A stretch of DNA of 29,940 bases from IMG/VR virus record IMGVR_UViG_3300021076_000062, positions 1 through 29,940 of that record. The stretch is one strand, 5' to 3'. Made by a program: the position numbers and the translations under genes. The notes under the pieces were generated by a model. That model worked only from the letters and a program-made list of their open reading frames with translations, had not been told where the DNA came from and searched no databases. This stretch comes from a virus. Shown here in pieces: positions 1 through 6,578 of this stretch (within the stretch, counting starts at the first letter, position 1; each line of letters begins with the position of its first letter).

Positions 1-577
1 TGCAATATAGCGCATCTTCGTGGGACAGCTGAGGGAGCTCATTAGCTAAGGTCTCAGCGGCATAGGTATTAGTGGAGTCATCAAACAGTATTTCACAGAA
101 TCTAGGTTCTTCTTTCTTCTTGGTGTTGATAGTACCGGGTATTCTTAATAATTGTTTAATTTTTCCCACTGCCAAATCGGTTTTAAAGGCCCTAGCAAGC
201 CTTCTGTTGAGTTGTAAAAAGGATTTGGCATCTAGGTCACTAACCCTCCAGTAGACGTGGAGACCGTTGCCAGAATCTACGACTTTTGTTGGTTCTAATG
301 GAAAGGAGGCTAATTTGTCTAAGAACGCATCTTTACTCGGGTAGATATCATCTTTAAGGTCCATGTCTACGTACACCCACTCAAAGACATCTATATCAAC
401 ACCAGTGAAAAAAGCTTTGGGGTCATTCACTAGTCTTGGGTAATTAGGGTAGTAATAACAGTTAAATCCTAAGCTATTATACTCTAGGATCTCTTCCATC
501 GTAAGATCATCTTGTAAAGTGTTAAGCTCTGGAGACTCAAGTTTCAACCAATCTGGCGGAATCAGCATGCAAATCAT
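1..577 (-). CDS. Archaeo-eukaryotic-type primase (prim-pol), N-terminal 192 aa, cut by window edge
   Basis: Partial gene running off the left edge; it is open through all 192 visible codons. Seen: an acidic pair DMD at residues 71-73 after a beta-strand-like VYV, then SGNGLHVYW at 102-110, then LRIPGTINTK at 144-153. This order (DxD, SGxGxHxYW, RxPGTxNxK) is characteristic of AEP-superfamily primases of plasmids and phages, where the acidic residues bind metal and the SGxGxH element contacts the nucleotide. It probably synthesises primers for phage DNA replication and may be fused to a helicase beyond the edge (inference). The ATG overlaps the TGA of the upstream HNH gene as ATGA, with AAGAGGT as ribosome binding site, so the two are probably translationally coupled. 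Other members of the RepB/prim-pol clade are possible. Confidence 0.8.
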   Translation of the reverse strand, partial: MICMLIPPDWLKLESPELNTLQDDLTMEEILEYNSLGFNCYYYPNYPRLVNDPKAFFTGVDIDVFEWVYVDMDLKDDIYPSKDAFLDKLASFPLEPTKVVDSGNGLHVYWRVSDLDAKSFLQLNRRLARAFKTDLAVGKIKQLLRIPGTINTKKKEEPRFCEILFDDSTNTYAAETLANELPQLSHEDALYC

Positions 578-1041
578 AGGTACCTCTTATTAAAGTTCTG
601 TTCATAAGCAGTAGCCCACCGACAATTACCGGGTTCATAGTTACCATCGTTATTAATGCGATCAATAGATCTACCCTCTGGTCTAGGTCCCATATCTTTA
701 AAGAACTGCTCAAAAGAAAGACGCCACTCTGGACAAACAGTTATGCCTCGGCCTCCATAGTGCTTATACCTGGGATTCTTAGGGTTAGTGCACCTTTGAA
801 TTAAGTTTAACCAACTAGAGTATTCTCTTGTGCGGGATCTATTATGAGTAGTTGGTTTAGTATTATCAAGCATACCGAGCGTTCTATTGATATGGGTACA
901 ATTTGCGCAAAAATTGGTTTTATGCTGTGGTCTATTAACATTGGTATTAAAAATAGTAATCTCGGCGCCACACCCGCATCTGTAGAGACCTTTCCAGTGA
1001 CCATTTTGTAATTCAGCTTTTGAATTTATCAATGTTAGCAT
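574..1041 (-). CDS. HNH-type phage endonuclease-like protein with zinc ribbon
   Basis: 155 aa. The C-terminal half has the phage-typical series YSSWLNLIQRC, YGGRGITVCPEW, then SIDRINNDGNYEPGNCRWAT ending in basic Asn/Arg residues, a pattern found in many freestanding HNH/AP2-like phage nucleases. The N-terminus carries a zinc-ribbon-like CGC...CANC pair (about residues 23-48). Such genes are usually selfish homing-type nucleases, though some assist DNA packaging or recombination. It sits between a tRNA and the primase, an insertion-like position, yet its stop overlaps the primase start (ATGA), so it does not break the operon. A GGAGAGG ribosome binding site precedes the ATG. The catalytic histidine pattern is less clear than in classical HNH proteins, so activity is uncertain. 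Confidence 0.75.
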   Translation of the reverse strand: MLTLINSKAELQNGHWKGLYRCGCGAEITIFNTNVNRPQHKTNFCANCTHINRTLGMLDNTKPTTHNRSRTREYSSWLNLIQRCTNPKNPRYKHYGGRGITVCPEWRLSFEQFFKDMGPRPEGRSIDRINNDGNYEPGNCRWATAYEQNFNKRYL

Positions 1042-1074
1042 ACTCTACCTCTCCCAAGTATTAACGATATAAAA

Positions 1075-1150
1075 TGGCTGGGGGACTAAGATTTGAACTT
1101 AGATATCATATATTAACAGTATATTCCATTGCCAATTATGCTACCCCCCA
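1075..1150 (-). tRNA. tRNA-Asn (anticodon GTT), CCA encoded
   Basis: Folded by hand on the minus strand. The acceptor stem is TGGGGGG with TCCCCCA (one G-U pair). The D arm is GCAT/ATGG with three good pairs and a mismatch at 10-25. The anticodon stem is ATATA/TATAT around the loop CTGTTAA, giving anticodon GTT. The variable region has five bases, and the T stem is CTAAG/CTTAG around TTCAAAT. Discriminator G is followed by an encoded CCA. All arms and the invariant T-loop are present, so the call is firm. It lies three bases downstream of a strong intrinsic terminator and upstream of the HNH gene, so it is either made by read-through or has a promoter I cannot see. It probably supplements decoding of AAC/AAT codons. 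Confidence 0.93.
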
Positions 1151-1152
1151 AC

Positions 1153-1186
1153 AAAAAGGGGACGGTGTTTTGCGGCCACCGTCCCC
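1153..1186 (-). terminator. Strong intrinsic terminator after the SSB-like gene
   Basis: Perfect 10-bp GC-rich stem GGGGACGGTG/CACCGTCCCC (1158-1167 with 1177-1186), a 9-nt loop, then TTTTT on the minus strand. It begins just past the stop of the SSB-like gene and would separate it from the tRNA, HNH and primase genes. Confidence 0.88.
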
Positions 1187-1194
1187 AACTTTAA

Positions 1195-1722
1195 CTAAGC
1201 AGAAGCGCCAGAGCGACGGCTGTTTAGCATAGCTTGCAATTTACCTTGTGATGTAGCAGAGGTGCCTGCTGCCTTAGCTGTAGGACCTGCAGATTGCTGC
1301 AAGGCTGCTCTTGGCGTCGGTGTAGGCTCTACATCCCCACCGTCTTCATCGTCGGCTTGTGACTGAGTTCCACCGACATCAATACCGGTTACATCCATCG
1401 TCTCGGTGGCATCCACTTCAAGCTCATAGGTATAAGCTTGGTTCTTGCCTTTGACTTTAGGGCCCATGCCGGTGAACGTTAGTCGAACCATAGTGCCAAT
1501 AAGATCACGAGTCAACAAACGATTGGAGTTAGTTTTACCCCACACACCGGTGGCTCCGGTTGCAGTTTGAAAGATGTGGAGCTTTCCAGGACCATAACCA
1601 CCATCTGGAATCTCTTTGGTACCGAGGAAATAACCTTCAATACTGACTGGGACTGGATTATTCTTGTCTCCAAGTTGGATCGTCGTATCTGTCTGCCCAT
1701 CGAACTTCTTTTTAAATGCCAT
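1195..1722 (-). CDS. Probable single-stranded DNA-binding-like protein
   Basis: 175 aa. Residues 1-110 are beta-rich with a strand pattern compatible with an OB fold (IQLGD, VPVSIEGYFLGTKEI, GKLHIFQTATGATGVWGKTNSNRLL, TMVRLTFTGMGPKV, AYTYELEVD). A low-complexity acidic, Pro/Ala/Gly-rich tail (about 115-175) follows, and the last residues are basic. Phage SSB-like proteins commonly have an OB core plus a flexible tail, and the gene sits with replication and recombination functions, behind its own predicted promoter and before a strong terminator, as expected for an abundantly made protein. No classical SSB signature is present, so the assignment rests on architecture and context. The ribosome binding site is AAGGAGAG. 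Confidence 0.5.
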   Translation of the reverse strand: MAFKKKFDGQTDTTIQLGDKNNPVPVSIEGYFLGTKEIPDGGYGPGKLHIFQTATGATGVWGKTNSNRLLTRDLIGTMVRLTFTGMGPKVKGKNQAYTYELEVDATETMDVTGIDVGGTQSQADDEDGGDVEPTPTPRAALQQSAGPTAKAAGTSATSQGKLQAMLNSRRSGASA

Positions 1723-1769
1723 TTGTCTCTCTCCTTCAGTTACAACACCGTTATTGGTGTGTGTATAAA

Positions 1770-1798
1770 ATACTACTCTGCTTTGTGTCGATCGTCAA
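1770..1798 (-). promoter_or_regulatory. Predicted sigma70-type promoter for the SSB-like gene
   Basis: On the minus strand: -35 TTGACG, 17-bp spacer, -10 TAGTAT, with a second T-rich TTTTATAC just downstream. The following leader contains a small hairpin ACACC/GGTGT before the ribosome binding site. It lies inside the 3' end of the MazZ-like gene, so it would give the SSB-like gene separate expression. There is no TGn extension here. Confidence 0.45.
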
Positions 1799-2087
1799 GC
1801 GTTTTGTGCACTGCTTCGTGCTCTAATAAGAACATGATGCAACAACCTGCGTGCGCTAGGTGACTAAGACCTGTTTCAGGATCTTTATCTTGTCCTCCCA
1901 TAAATGCAAGAACATGTCTAAGTGTAGCGCCTAATAGTCGTGACCATTTGAATCCTTTGCGCCAGTTGTGATCAGCATACTTTTTTGCACCAAAGGTTAG
2001 TACTTTGGCGATCTCATTTAAGGCTGTAGGACTGAGAAGTTCTAATCTCACTTTCTCACTATCGTGTTTGATTCCTGTCTCACTCAT
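1773..2087 (-). CDS. MazZ-like dATP/dGTP diphosphohydrolase (DUF5664 type)
   Basis: 104 aa, matching the length and core of the DUF5664 / dGTP diphosphohydrolase N-terminal family. Seen: KVRLELLSP, ALNEIAKVLTFGAKKY, NWRKGFKWSRLLGATLRH, DPETGLSHLAHAGCCIMFLLE. Family knowledge: all-alpha MazG-like enzymes, of which MazZ cleaves dGTP/dATP to the monophosphate and supplies dGMP for 2-aminoadenine (Z) DNA synthesis by PurZ. Many phages carry the family without proven Z DNA, so nucleotide-pool control is the safer role. The ribosome binding site is AAGGAG. It is the downstream neighbour of a CYTH triphosphatase-like gene, one base apart, suggesting a nucleotide-processing pair (inference). No PurZ, DatZ or DNA polymerase lies in the window. 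Confidence 0.8.
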   Translation of the reverse strand: MSETGIKHDSEKVRLELLSPTALNEIAKVLTFGAKKYADHNWRKGFKWSRLLGATLRHVLAFMGGQDKDPETGLSHLAHAGCCIMFLLEHEAVHKTLDDRHKAE

Positions 2088-2088
2088 A

Positions 2089-2655
2089 TCAACTCCTTAT
2101 TCTAAACATCTCAAACAGGCTTGTTTTCAGTCTATTCAAAGGTGTTAAGCCTAAATTATGATACTGCTGTTCTATTTGATTCAAGGATGCCAATGCTTCA
2201 TCCTCTGAGCCCCACTCAAGATCCTCATGCAGCTCAATCTCAACAAATCTCCCTAACTCCTCCATATTGGTGTTGTAGCAAATGTAATAACAAACACAAT
2301 AGGTTTCAAAATCATATACTAGTGCTGTTTTGAATATCACTGAGTTACGAACATATCCCATATCGAAAACAAACCCTTCACACTTATCATGGCTAGGATA
2401 TAATAAATGCAAGTTATGCTCAATACGTATAATACTATCACTCTTGCTTAGTTTACGTTTGAATGTCAACTCAGCCTCTCCTTCTCTTTCCCTATACCGA
2501 AAGAAAGACTCGGTATCAACAGGGTGGGAATAGAAGGTATCATATCCAGAGAAACCGGCAAAGCTCATAGGCTCTTTCATATTACAGAAGTAGTTAAACG
2601 CATCTGGTGAGATAACAGAAGCATTGTACTTCATTTCTATTTCTATATGTTTCAT
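2089..2655 (-). CDS. CYTH / triphosphate tunnel metalloenzyme-like protein
   Basis: 188 aa from the ATG that forms ATGA with the upstream stop and has GAGGAAG as ribosome binding site; an in-frame upstream start lacks support. Seen: IEIEMK at 4-9 (the ExExK strand of CYTH domains), RYRER at 53-57, LTFKRK at 63-68, VIFKT near 106-110, and a late FVEIEL at 137-142, i.e. charged residues pointing into a beta tunnel in CYTH order. The family (thiamine triphosphatase, polyphosphatase, class IV cyclase, RNA 5'-triphosphatase) acts on triphosphates with divalent metal. The substrate cannot be read from sequence; nucleoside or inorganic triphosphate is plausible next to the MazZ-like gene. Confidence 0.68.
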   Translation of the reverse strand: MKHIEIEMKYNASVISPDAFNYFCNMKEPMSFAGFSGYDTFYSHPVDTESFFRYREREGEAELTFKRKLSKSDSIIRIEHNLHLLYPSHDKCEGFVFDMGYVRNSVIFKTALVYDFETYCVCYYICYNTNMEELGRFVEIELHEDLEWGSEDEALASLNQIEQQYHNLGLTPLNRLKTSLFEMFRIRS

Positions 2656-2897
2656 ATCTTCCTCAATATGTCTCTTGATATTACAATAATACCGTAGTGG
2701 GTGTAACAAAATACAAAGTTATCTAAGTTAATTCTACTATATACAACTTTATCAAGCTCTTTATTGCGTATCTCTTCTGGTAAATAACAGAAAGCAATGG
2801 GCCTTACAAAGCTCCCTGAGGGTAGTATTTTCTGGTCCATAGTAGGTCCGAAAGCATGATCTTCTGTGGTTATCCACGTATCAGATGGGAGGCTCAT
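2652..2897 (-). CDS. Hypothetical protein, 81 aa
   Basis: No recognised domain. Beta-rich, with a polar N-terminus and a hydrophobic C-terminal half (NFVFCYTHYGIIVISRDIL). Overlaps both neighbours by ATGA and has a very strong AGGAGGAAG ribosome binding site, so it is genuinely translated in the operon. Not long or hydrophobic enough for a confident membrane call. Confidence 0.6.
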   Translation of the reverse strand: MSLPSDTWITTEDHAFGPTMDQKILPSGSFVRPIAFCYLPEEIRNKELDKVVYSRINLDNFVFCYTHYGIIVISRDILRKI

Positions 2898-3232
2898 GCT
2901 TCCTCCTCTAGTACCTTTAATTGCTTCCAGATTAAGCGAGTCTGTCGCATGATGGAATCACCGTGTAGGGCGAACATATCACACCACACTTCTTCTAGTT
3001 GATGATTAGTTAGAGTAGTAGAACCCAAACACATACTAGAGTAATAGGCATGACATAACTCATGAGTTATATGGGCTTTATAGATCTCACCGTCGTGGAA
3101 ATAAACTTCTTTGTAGTCTATCACGGTGATCGCCCCAATTCCCTCACCGAACTTCTTGATGAAGGCGTCCTCCTCTAAGAAGAACACTTTCCACGGTGTG
3201 CCTTTTATTAGTATCTTCGTGTGTTTCTTCAT
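2894..3232 (-). CDS. Small zincin-like metalloprotein with HExxH motif
   Basis: 112 aa. ITHELCHAYY places H57, E58 and H61 in a zinc-binding HExxH helix, followed by LEEVWCDMFALHG, whose Glu or Asp (80-85) could be the third ligand, the glutamate-zincin arrangement of ImmA/IrrE-like and SprT-like proteins. The N-terminal part is a beta-sheet (ILIKGTPWKVFFLE, GAITVIDYKEVYFH), as in minimal zincins where a sheet precedes the active-site helix. The substrate is unknown; phage versions could cleave a host regulator, but nothing here shows that. ATGA-coupled to the downstream gene, ribosome binding site AGGGAG, and next to the transglycosylase gene. Confidence 0.7.
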   Translation of the reverse strand: MKKHTKILIKGTPWKVFFLEEDAFIKKFGEGIGAITVIDYKEVYFHDGEIYKAHITHELCHAYYSSMCLGSTTLTNHQLEEVWCDMFALHGDSIMRQTRLIWKQLKVLEEEA

Positions 3233-3236
3233 TCTA

Positions 3237-3698
3237 CTATTTCTCCCTCGGTGTACTTAAGATATATATTAGCTTACTTTTAATCTTTCGTATATAGGCA
3301 AACTTCTGTGGGTTCTTAATTCTTTTAGCTATTGTAGGACCAGCATTATAACAAACGAGAAAAGTGAGGTCACCTTTATGAACGCATGTTCGTTTAGCAT
3401 CCTGAAGCATTACAAGTCCAAGATAGATGTTATTAACAGGGTCTTCCATCTGTTTCCTGGTATAACCATATCGTTTATACATTTGAGGCATTATCTGGAA
3501 TAAACCCACTTCCCCTTTGCCTCCTATTGCTTTAGGATTCAAATCACTCTCTACGGTAGCAACGGCCACAGCTATCATTGGGTTGATGTTAAACACTGGG
3601 GCCATTGCTATAATCAGACTAGTTATTAAAGCACTTGTCATACTTAAAGAATAGCATGACGGCCATTTAGAGTCAATACCTACAGCTTCCCACACCAT
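3237..3698 (-). CDS. Lytic transglycosylase, SLT family
   Basis: 153 aa. VATVESDLNPKAIG has the catalytic Glu at residue 50, followed by GEVGLFQIMP (62-71) and CYNAGP (116-121), the three signature blocks of Slt70-type goose-lysozyme-fold enzymes that cleave the MurNAc-GlcNAc bond. A hydrophobic stretch at 21-36 looks like a signal anchor, so it probably acts in the periplasm. The chosen ATG has AAGG close upstream and overlaps the phosphoesterase by 19 bases; ATG at 3641 would begin right at the signal sequence but lacks a ribosome binding site. It is encoded away from the M15 endolysin, so it may serve as a second lysin or, if packaged, for entry. Confidence 0.85.
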   Translation of the reverse strand: MVWEAVGIDSKWPSCYSLSMTSALITSLIIAMAPVFNINPMIAVAVATVESDLNPKAIGGKGEVGLFQIMPQMYKRYGYTRKQMEDPVNNIYLGLVMLQDAKRTCVHKGDLTFLVCYNAGPTIAKRIKNPQKFAYIRKIKSKLIYILSTPREK

Positions 3699-4384
3699 CT
3701 GCCCTTGTTGTTTAAAATCATAGGGATAAGAACTGGTAAAGAGTTTATTATCATGCCAACCCCGATTACTGGTCTTTGTAGGTTTAATTTGTCATAGGCA
3801 AAGGCTAAGCTCTTTTTATCGATCAAACACCCCACCTGCATAGACCATAAGAGATTACTAGGATTAGAGGCATAGTCAATCCTAAATTCAGTGTGATAAT
3901 GTCCTTGAACAACATTAGTACCCCGCTGGGTAGCCAATTGTTTGCCATTCTTAGAAATACCGTGAACAAAGTAGCAGTTTGTTCCATTGGGTAAAGTTAG
4001 ATTAAGCTCATTAACCCATTGCCATTTGGTACTTACACCATAGATCTGTTGGTTAGTGGCTAAGAACTTCATTGGAATTCCATGGTGTTTGAATCTTCGG
4101 ATTGCTAAAGAGCCGTGATTAGAGTCAACTAAAGTCATTGTAGGAAATAGCTTTTCTAATCTTTTGATCTTTTTGATCGCAATCTGTAGCTCATCTCCTG
4201 CAGATGGTAAATCCTTATCTGAATCATGAAAAGATAGATCATGATTGTCAATCTCATCCCCGATATTAACCACAACAGTAGGGGAGTGTTTCTTTTTAAT
4301 GGCTTCCAGAAATGCGAACATATCTGGGTGCTCAAAAGGCATGTGTTGATCTGATATAACTAGAATACTTGAGTTCTTTTTCAT
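3680..4384 (-). CDS. Calcineurin-like metallophosphoesterase
   Basis: 234 aa from the internal ATG one base after the upstream stop (a longer frame exists but overlaps the upstream gene and adds an unrelated leader). Motifs in order: SDQH (D12, H14), GDE (42-44), SNHG (88-91, a variant of GNHE), FVHG (139-142), GHYH (161-164). These are the metal-binding residues of binuclear metallophosphoesterases. Members act on nucleic acids, nucleotides or phosphoproteins, so the substrate cannot be assigned. It is distinct from the SbcD-like protein in this operon and closer in layout to freestanding phage phosphoesterases. Confidence 0.82.
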   Translation of the reverse strand: MKKNSSILVISDQHMPFEHPDMFAFLEAIKKKHSPTVVVNIGDEIDNHDLSFHDSDKDLPSAGDELQIAIKKIKRLEKLFPTMTLVDSNHGSLAIRRFKHHGIPMKFLATNQQIYGVSTKWQWVNELNLTLPNGTNCYFVHGISKNGKQLATQRGTNVVQGHYHTEFRIDYASNPSNLLWSMQVGCLIDKKSLAFAYDKLNLQRPVIGVGMIINSLPVLIPMILNNKGRWCGKL

Positions 4385-4385
4385 A

Positions 4386-4586
4386 TTATCTCTTAACCGC
4401 CAAAGGCATAGCAGAATTACGAACGGTGAAACCCAAGATCTCTTTCTGTCGTTTCTCAATCTTATCTAGACGATCTAAAGTGAGTTTAGTAACTCTATCG
4501 TCTACTGCTTTTACGAGCTCTTCGGTTAACAATTCTTTTACGAGTTGTCTTAATTGGCCTCTTAATACTTTTACATCGTTTGACAT
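4386..4586 (-). CDS. Hypothetical coiled-coil protein, 66 aa, overlapping HNH gene
   Basis: Predicted mostly helical with heptad-like leucines (LRGQLRQLVKELLTEELV, LDRLDKIEKR). No recognised domain. Its first 31 codons overlap the 3' end of the HNH gene in another frame. A purine-rich AAGGGAG lies about 13 bases before the ATG, a little far but usable. One base separates its stop from the phosphoesterase start, which supports real translation. Confidence 0.6.
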   Translation of the reverse strand: MSNDVKVLRGQLRQLVKELLTEELVKAVDDRVTKLTLDRLDKIEKRQKEILGFTVRNSAMPLAVKR

Positions 4587-4968
4587 TGCTTCGTTTCTCC
4601 CTTTTATTATCTCTTCTTATACTATTCTCAATAGTCGATTTAGTCAAGTGACAAGGCTTACATAGAGCTATTAAATTGCTAGGCTCACACCAAATATTGT
4701 TGATTAACTCTTCCCATGACATCTCCTGCAGTGTTTTATCAAGCGGTACCACCGGGGATACGTGGTCTACTTCCATCAAATAAGTTGGTATAAATTGTTG
4801 ACATTTAGGGCATATAGACCACTTCTTTACTCTAGGGCGAGTCATGTCCATGAAGTCAGGAGCAGAGGAGACAAGTATAGCACCACGTCGTAACTCAGAT
4901 CTAGAATATATACGCCTTATTGCTCCCATTATCAATACATGTTCTTTGGGGGTAATCCTAGGATTCAT
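4495..4968 (-). CDS. HNH endonuclease (McrA-like) with basic tail
   Basis: 157 aa. CPKC at 53-56, VDHVSPV with D68-H69, then EPSNLIALCKPCH with N98, C103, C106 and H107: the HNH core plus four zinc cysteines. Residues 110-157 are extremely Lys/Arg-rich and are partly encoded in the region shared with the downstream coiled-coil gene. The gene has a near-perfect AGGAGGA ribosome binding site and ATGA-overlaps the SbcC-like gene. Likely a homing-type or packaging-associated nuclease; the tail could help bind DNA. Confidence 0.82.
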   Translation of the reverse strand: MNPRITPKEHVLIMGAIRRIYSRSELRRGAILVSSAPDFMDMTRPRVKKWSICPKCQQFIPTYLMEVDHVSPVVPLDKTLQEMSWEELINNIWCEPSNLIALCKPCHLTKSTIENSIRRDNKREKRSNVKRCKSIKRPIKTTRKRIVNRRARKSSRR

Positions 4969-6578
4969 AAATCCTCCTGAATAGAACTAATATCACCCGC
5001 CATGCTGACTTGAAATTTCCTATCAAATAGGTTCTGAAGTCCCACGCTATGGTCGATTACTATGACGGTGTCATGGGTCTTAGAAAGCTCACTGAATAGG
5101 TTAAATGCTTTCAGCTTAAGGTCTTCGTCTAGTCCATCACAAGCCTCATCTAACATCAATGTGTCAAAGTGTACACCGCTCTTGTTGGACACTGCTGTCA
5201 TAGCTGACACCGCAAAGCAGAGCTTTAGAAGACTGCGTTGACCCTTAGACAATTGCTTGAATATTGCTTCGTTACCAGACTTATGTATAATGACGTTGAG
5301 CTTGTCTGAACTCTGAACCTCAAACAATACCCTAAGCTCAGAATCAAAGAACTTCTCCAAAAGTTCATTTGTATCTTGTTCTACCTTCTTAATCGTAGTT
5401 TCAGCTAGTTCACTTCTTAAGATAGATAAAAGAGATTCTAAGGTCTCCAACTTCTCTATCTCATCATTTAGATTCTGTATACTAGTTTGTTGACTACTTA
5501 TTCCTATTTCTATGTTTTCTATGTCTTTTTTATACTTTGCGATCAGTTTTGCATGTGGATTACACTCATTTGCTAATATGGTATAGTCCTTATTAGGGTT
5601 GGTTTTATCACGTAAATAGGGAAGGGATAGCTCATCAGTATTCGGTTTACTCTTTACTTTGCTTAACTCTACACGTAACTCACCTAGATATACTAAGGCC
5701 TCTGCGTGAGACTCATTAGGCTGACCACAGGTGATGCACACATCTGTATTCTCACGTAGAATCTCTAAAATAGCTGATATATTAGTTTCAATCCTTGTTA
5801 TTTCTATTTCTTTCTCACGCTCGAACACTTTGCTCATGATTAAAGCATCTTGGATATCTGTTTCTTTGTTTTTCTCAAAGTCACGATTATCTGCTTTAAT
5901 GTCATCTATGGCTTTATCTCTATGTATCTCCCACTCATGGTGTTCCTTGTTGGATAGGAACAGGGACCGCACCAATTGGGATAGTTTTCCTTTGTTTTGC
6001 TCTAATTCCGGAGCTATCTTTCCAATTAGGGAGTTTGTGCTCTTCTTAGAGATAGATACTGCCTCGGACAGCGACACCGGGAAAGAGAGATCAATCATGG
6101 ACTCAAACATAGCCCTCCTGTCGCCGGCTTTAGCGGTAAAGAATTGCCCTGTAGGAGAGAACTCATTATAATATGCGCCCAATGCATATAAATAAGAATT
6201 TATGCCCAGTCTTTCATTAAGCATCTCTTGGGTCTCAGCCATGTCTTTGCCGCGAATTAAGGTGTGATCTCCTTCCTCCCAATATAGATCATTTTCTTTC
6301 TGAGATCCACGGATACGTGTAATATAAACATTACCAATCTCTGTCTCTATCTCTAAGGTACCAATAGTTGGGATACCACCAGCATTCCAAGACTTAATAG
6401 AATCTGCTGTACTGTTCTTAGCAGTACTACCAAGTATTATCCAGCTACTGGCATCCATTATAGTGCTTTTACCGCTACCCGTGGGGCCGTACACTAAGCA
6501 CAGACCTTGATTAAGGAAATTGTAATCAAGGTTAGCATAAGACCCAAAGTTAGATACTGACATTGATAGTAATTTCAT
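4965..6578 (-). CDS. SbcC/Rad50-like (T4 gp46-like) recombination ATPase
   Basis: 537 aa. Walker A GPTGSGKST at 31-39, a zinc-hook CITC at 281-284 between two coiled-coil arms (about 190-280 and 290-405), ABC signature LSKGQRS at 443-449, Walker B LMLDEACDGLD at 474-484 and a switch histidine in VIDH at 507-510. This is the full SMC/Rad50 layout with shortened coils, like phage gp46 proteins. It works with the SbcD-like nuclease encoded just upstream to process DNA ends for recombination-dependent replication and probably host DNA degradation. ATGA overlap with that gene suggests equimolar synthesis. Confidence 0.93.
   Translation of the reverse strand: MKLLSMSVSNFGSYANLDYNFLNQGLCLVYGPTGSGKSTIMDASSWIILGSTAKNSTADSIKSWNAGGIPTIGTLEIETEIGNVYITRIRGSQKENDLYWEEGDHTLIRGKDMAETQEMLNERLGINSYLYALGAYYNEFSPTGQFFTAKAGDRRAMFESMIDLSFPVSLSEAVSISKKSTNSLIGKIAPELEQNKGKLSQLVRSLFLSNKEHHEWEIHRDKAIDDIKADNRDFEKNKETDIQDALIMSKVFEREKEIEITRIETNISAILEILRENTDVCITCGQPNESHAEALVYLGELRVELSKVKSKPNTDELSLPYLRDKTNPNKDYTILANECNPHAKLIAKYKKDIENIEIGISSQQTSIQNLNDEIEKLETLESLLSILRSELAETTIKKVEQDTNELLEKFFDSELRVLFEVQSSDKLNVIIHKSGNEAIFKQLSKGQRSLLKLCFAVSAMTAVSNKSGVHFDTLMLDEACDGLDEDLKLKAFNLFSELSKTHDTVIVIDHSVGLQNLFDRKFQVSMAGDISSIQEDL

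Noticed and set aside
4620-4650. Promoter-like TTGACT-17-TAGTAT on the minus strand
   Set aside because: Lies inside the HNH coding sequence, lacks the TGn extension, and the downstream gene is already served by the operon; only chance-level support.
5731-6171. 146-aa frame antisense to the SbcC-like gene
   Set aside because: Shadow; Ser/Leu-rich translation typical of antisense coiled-coil DNA.
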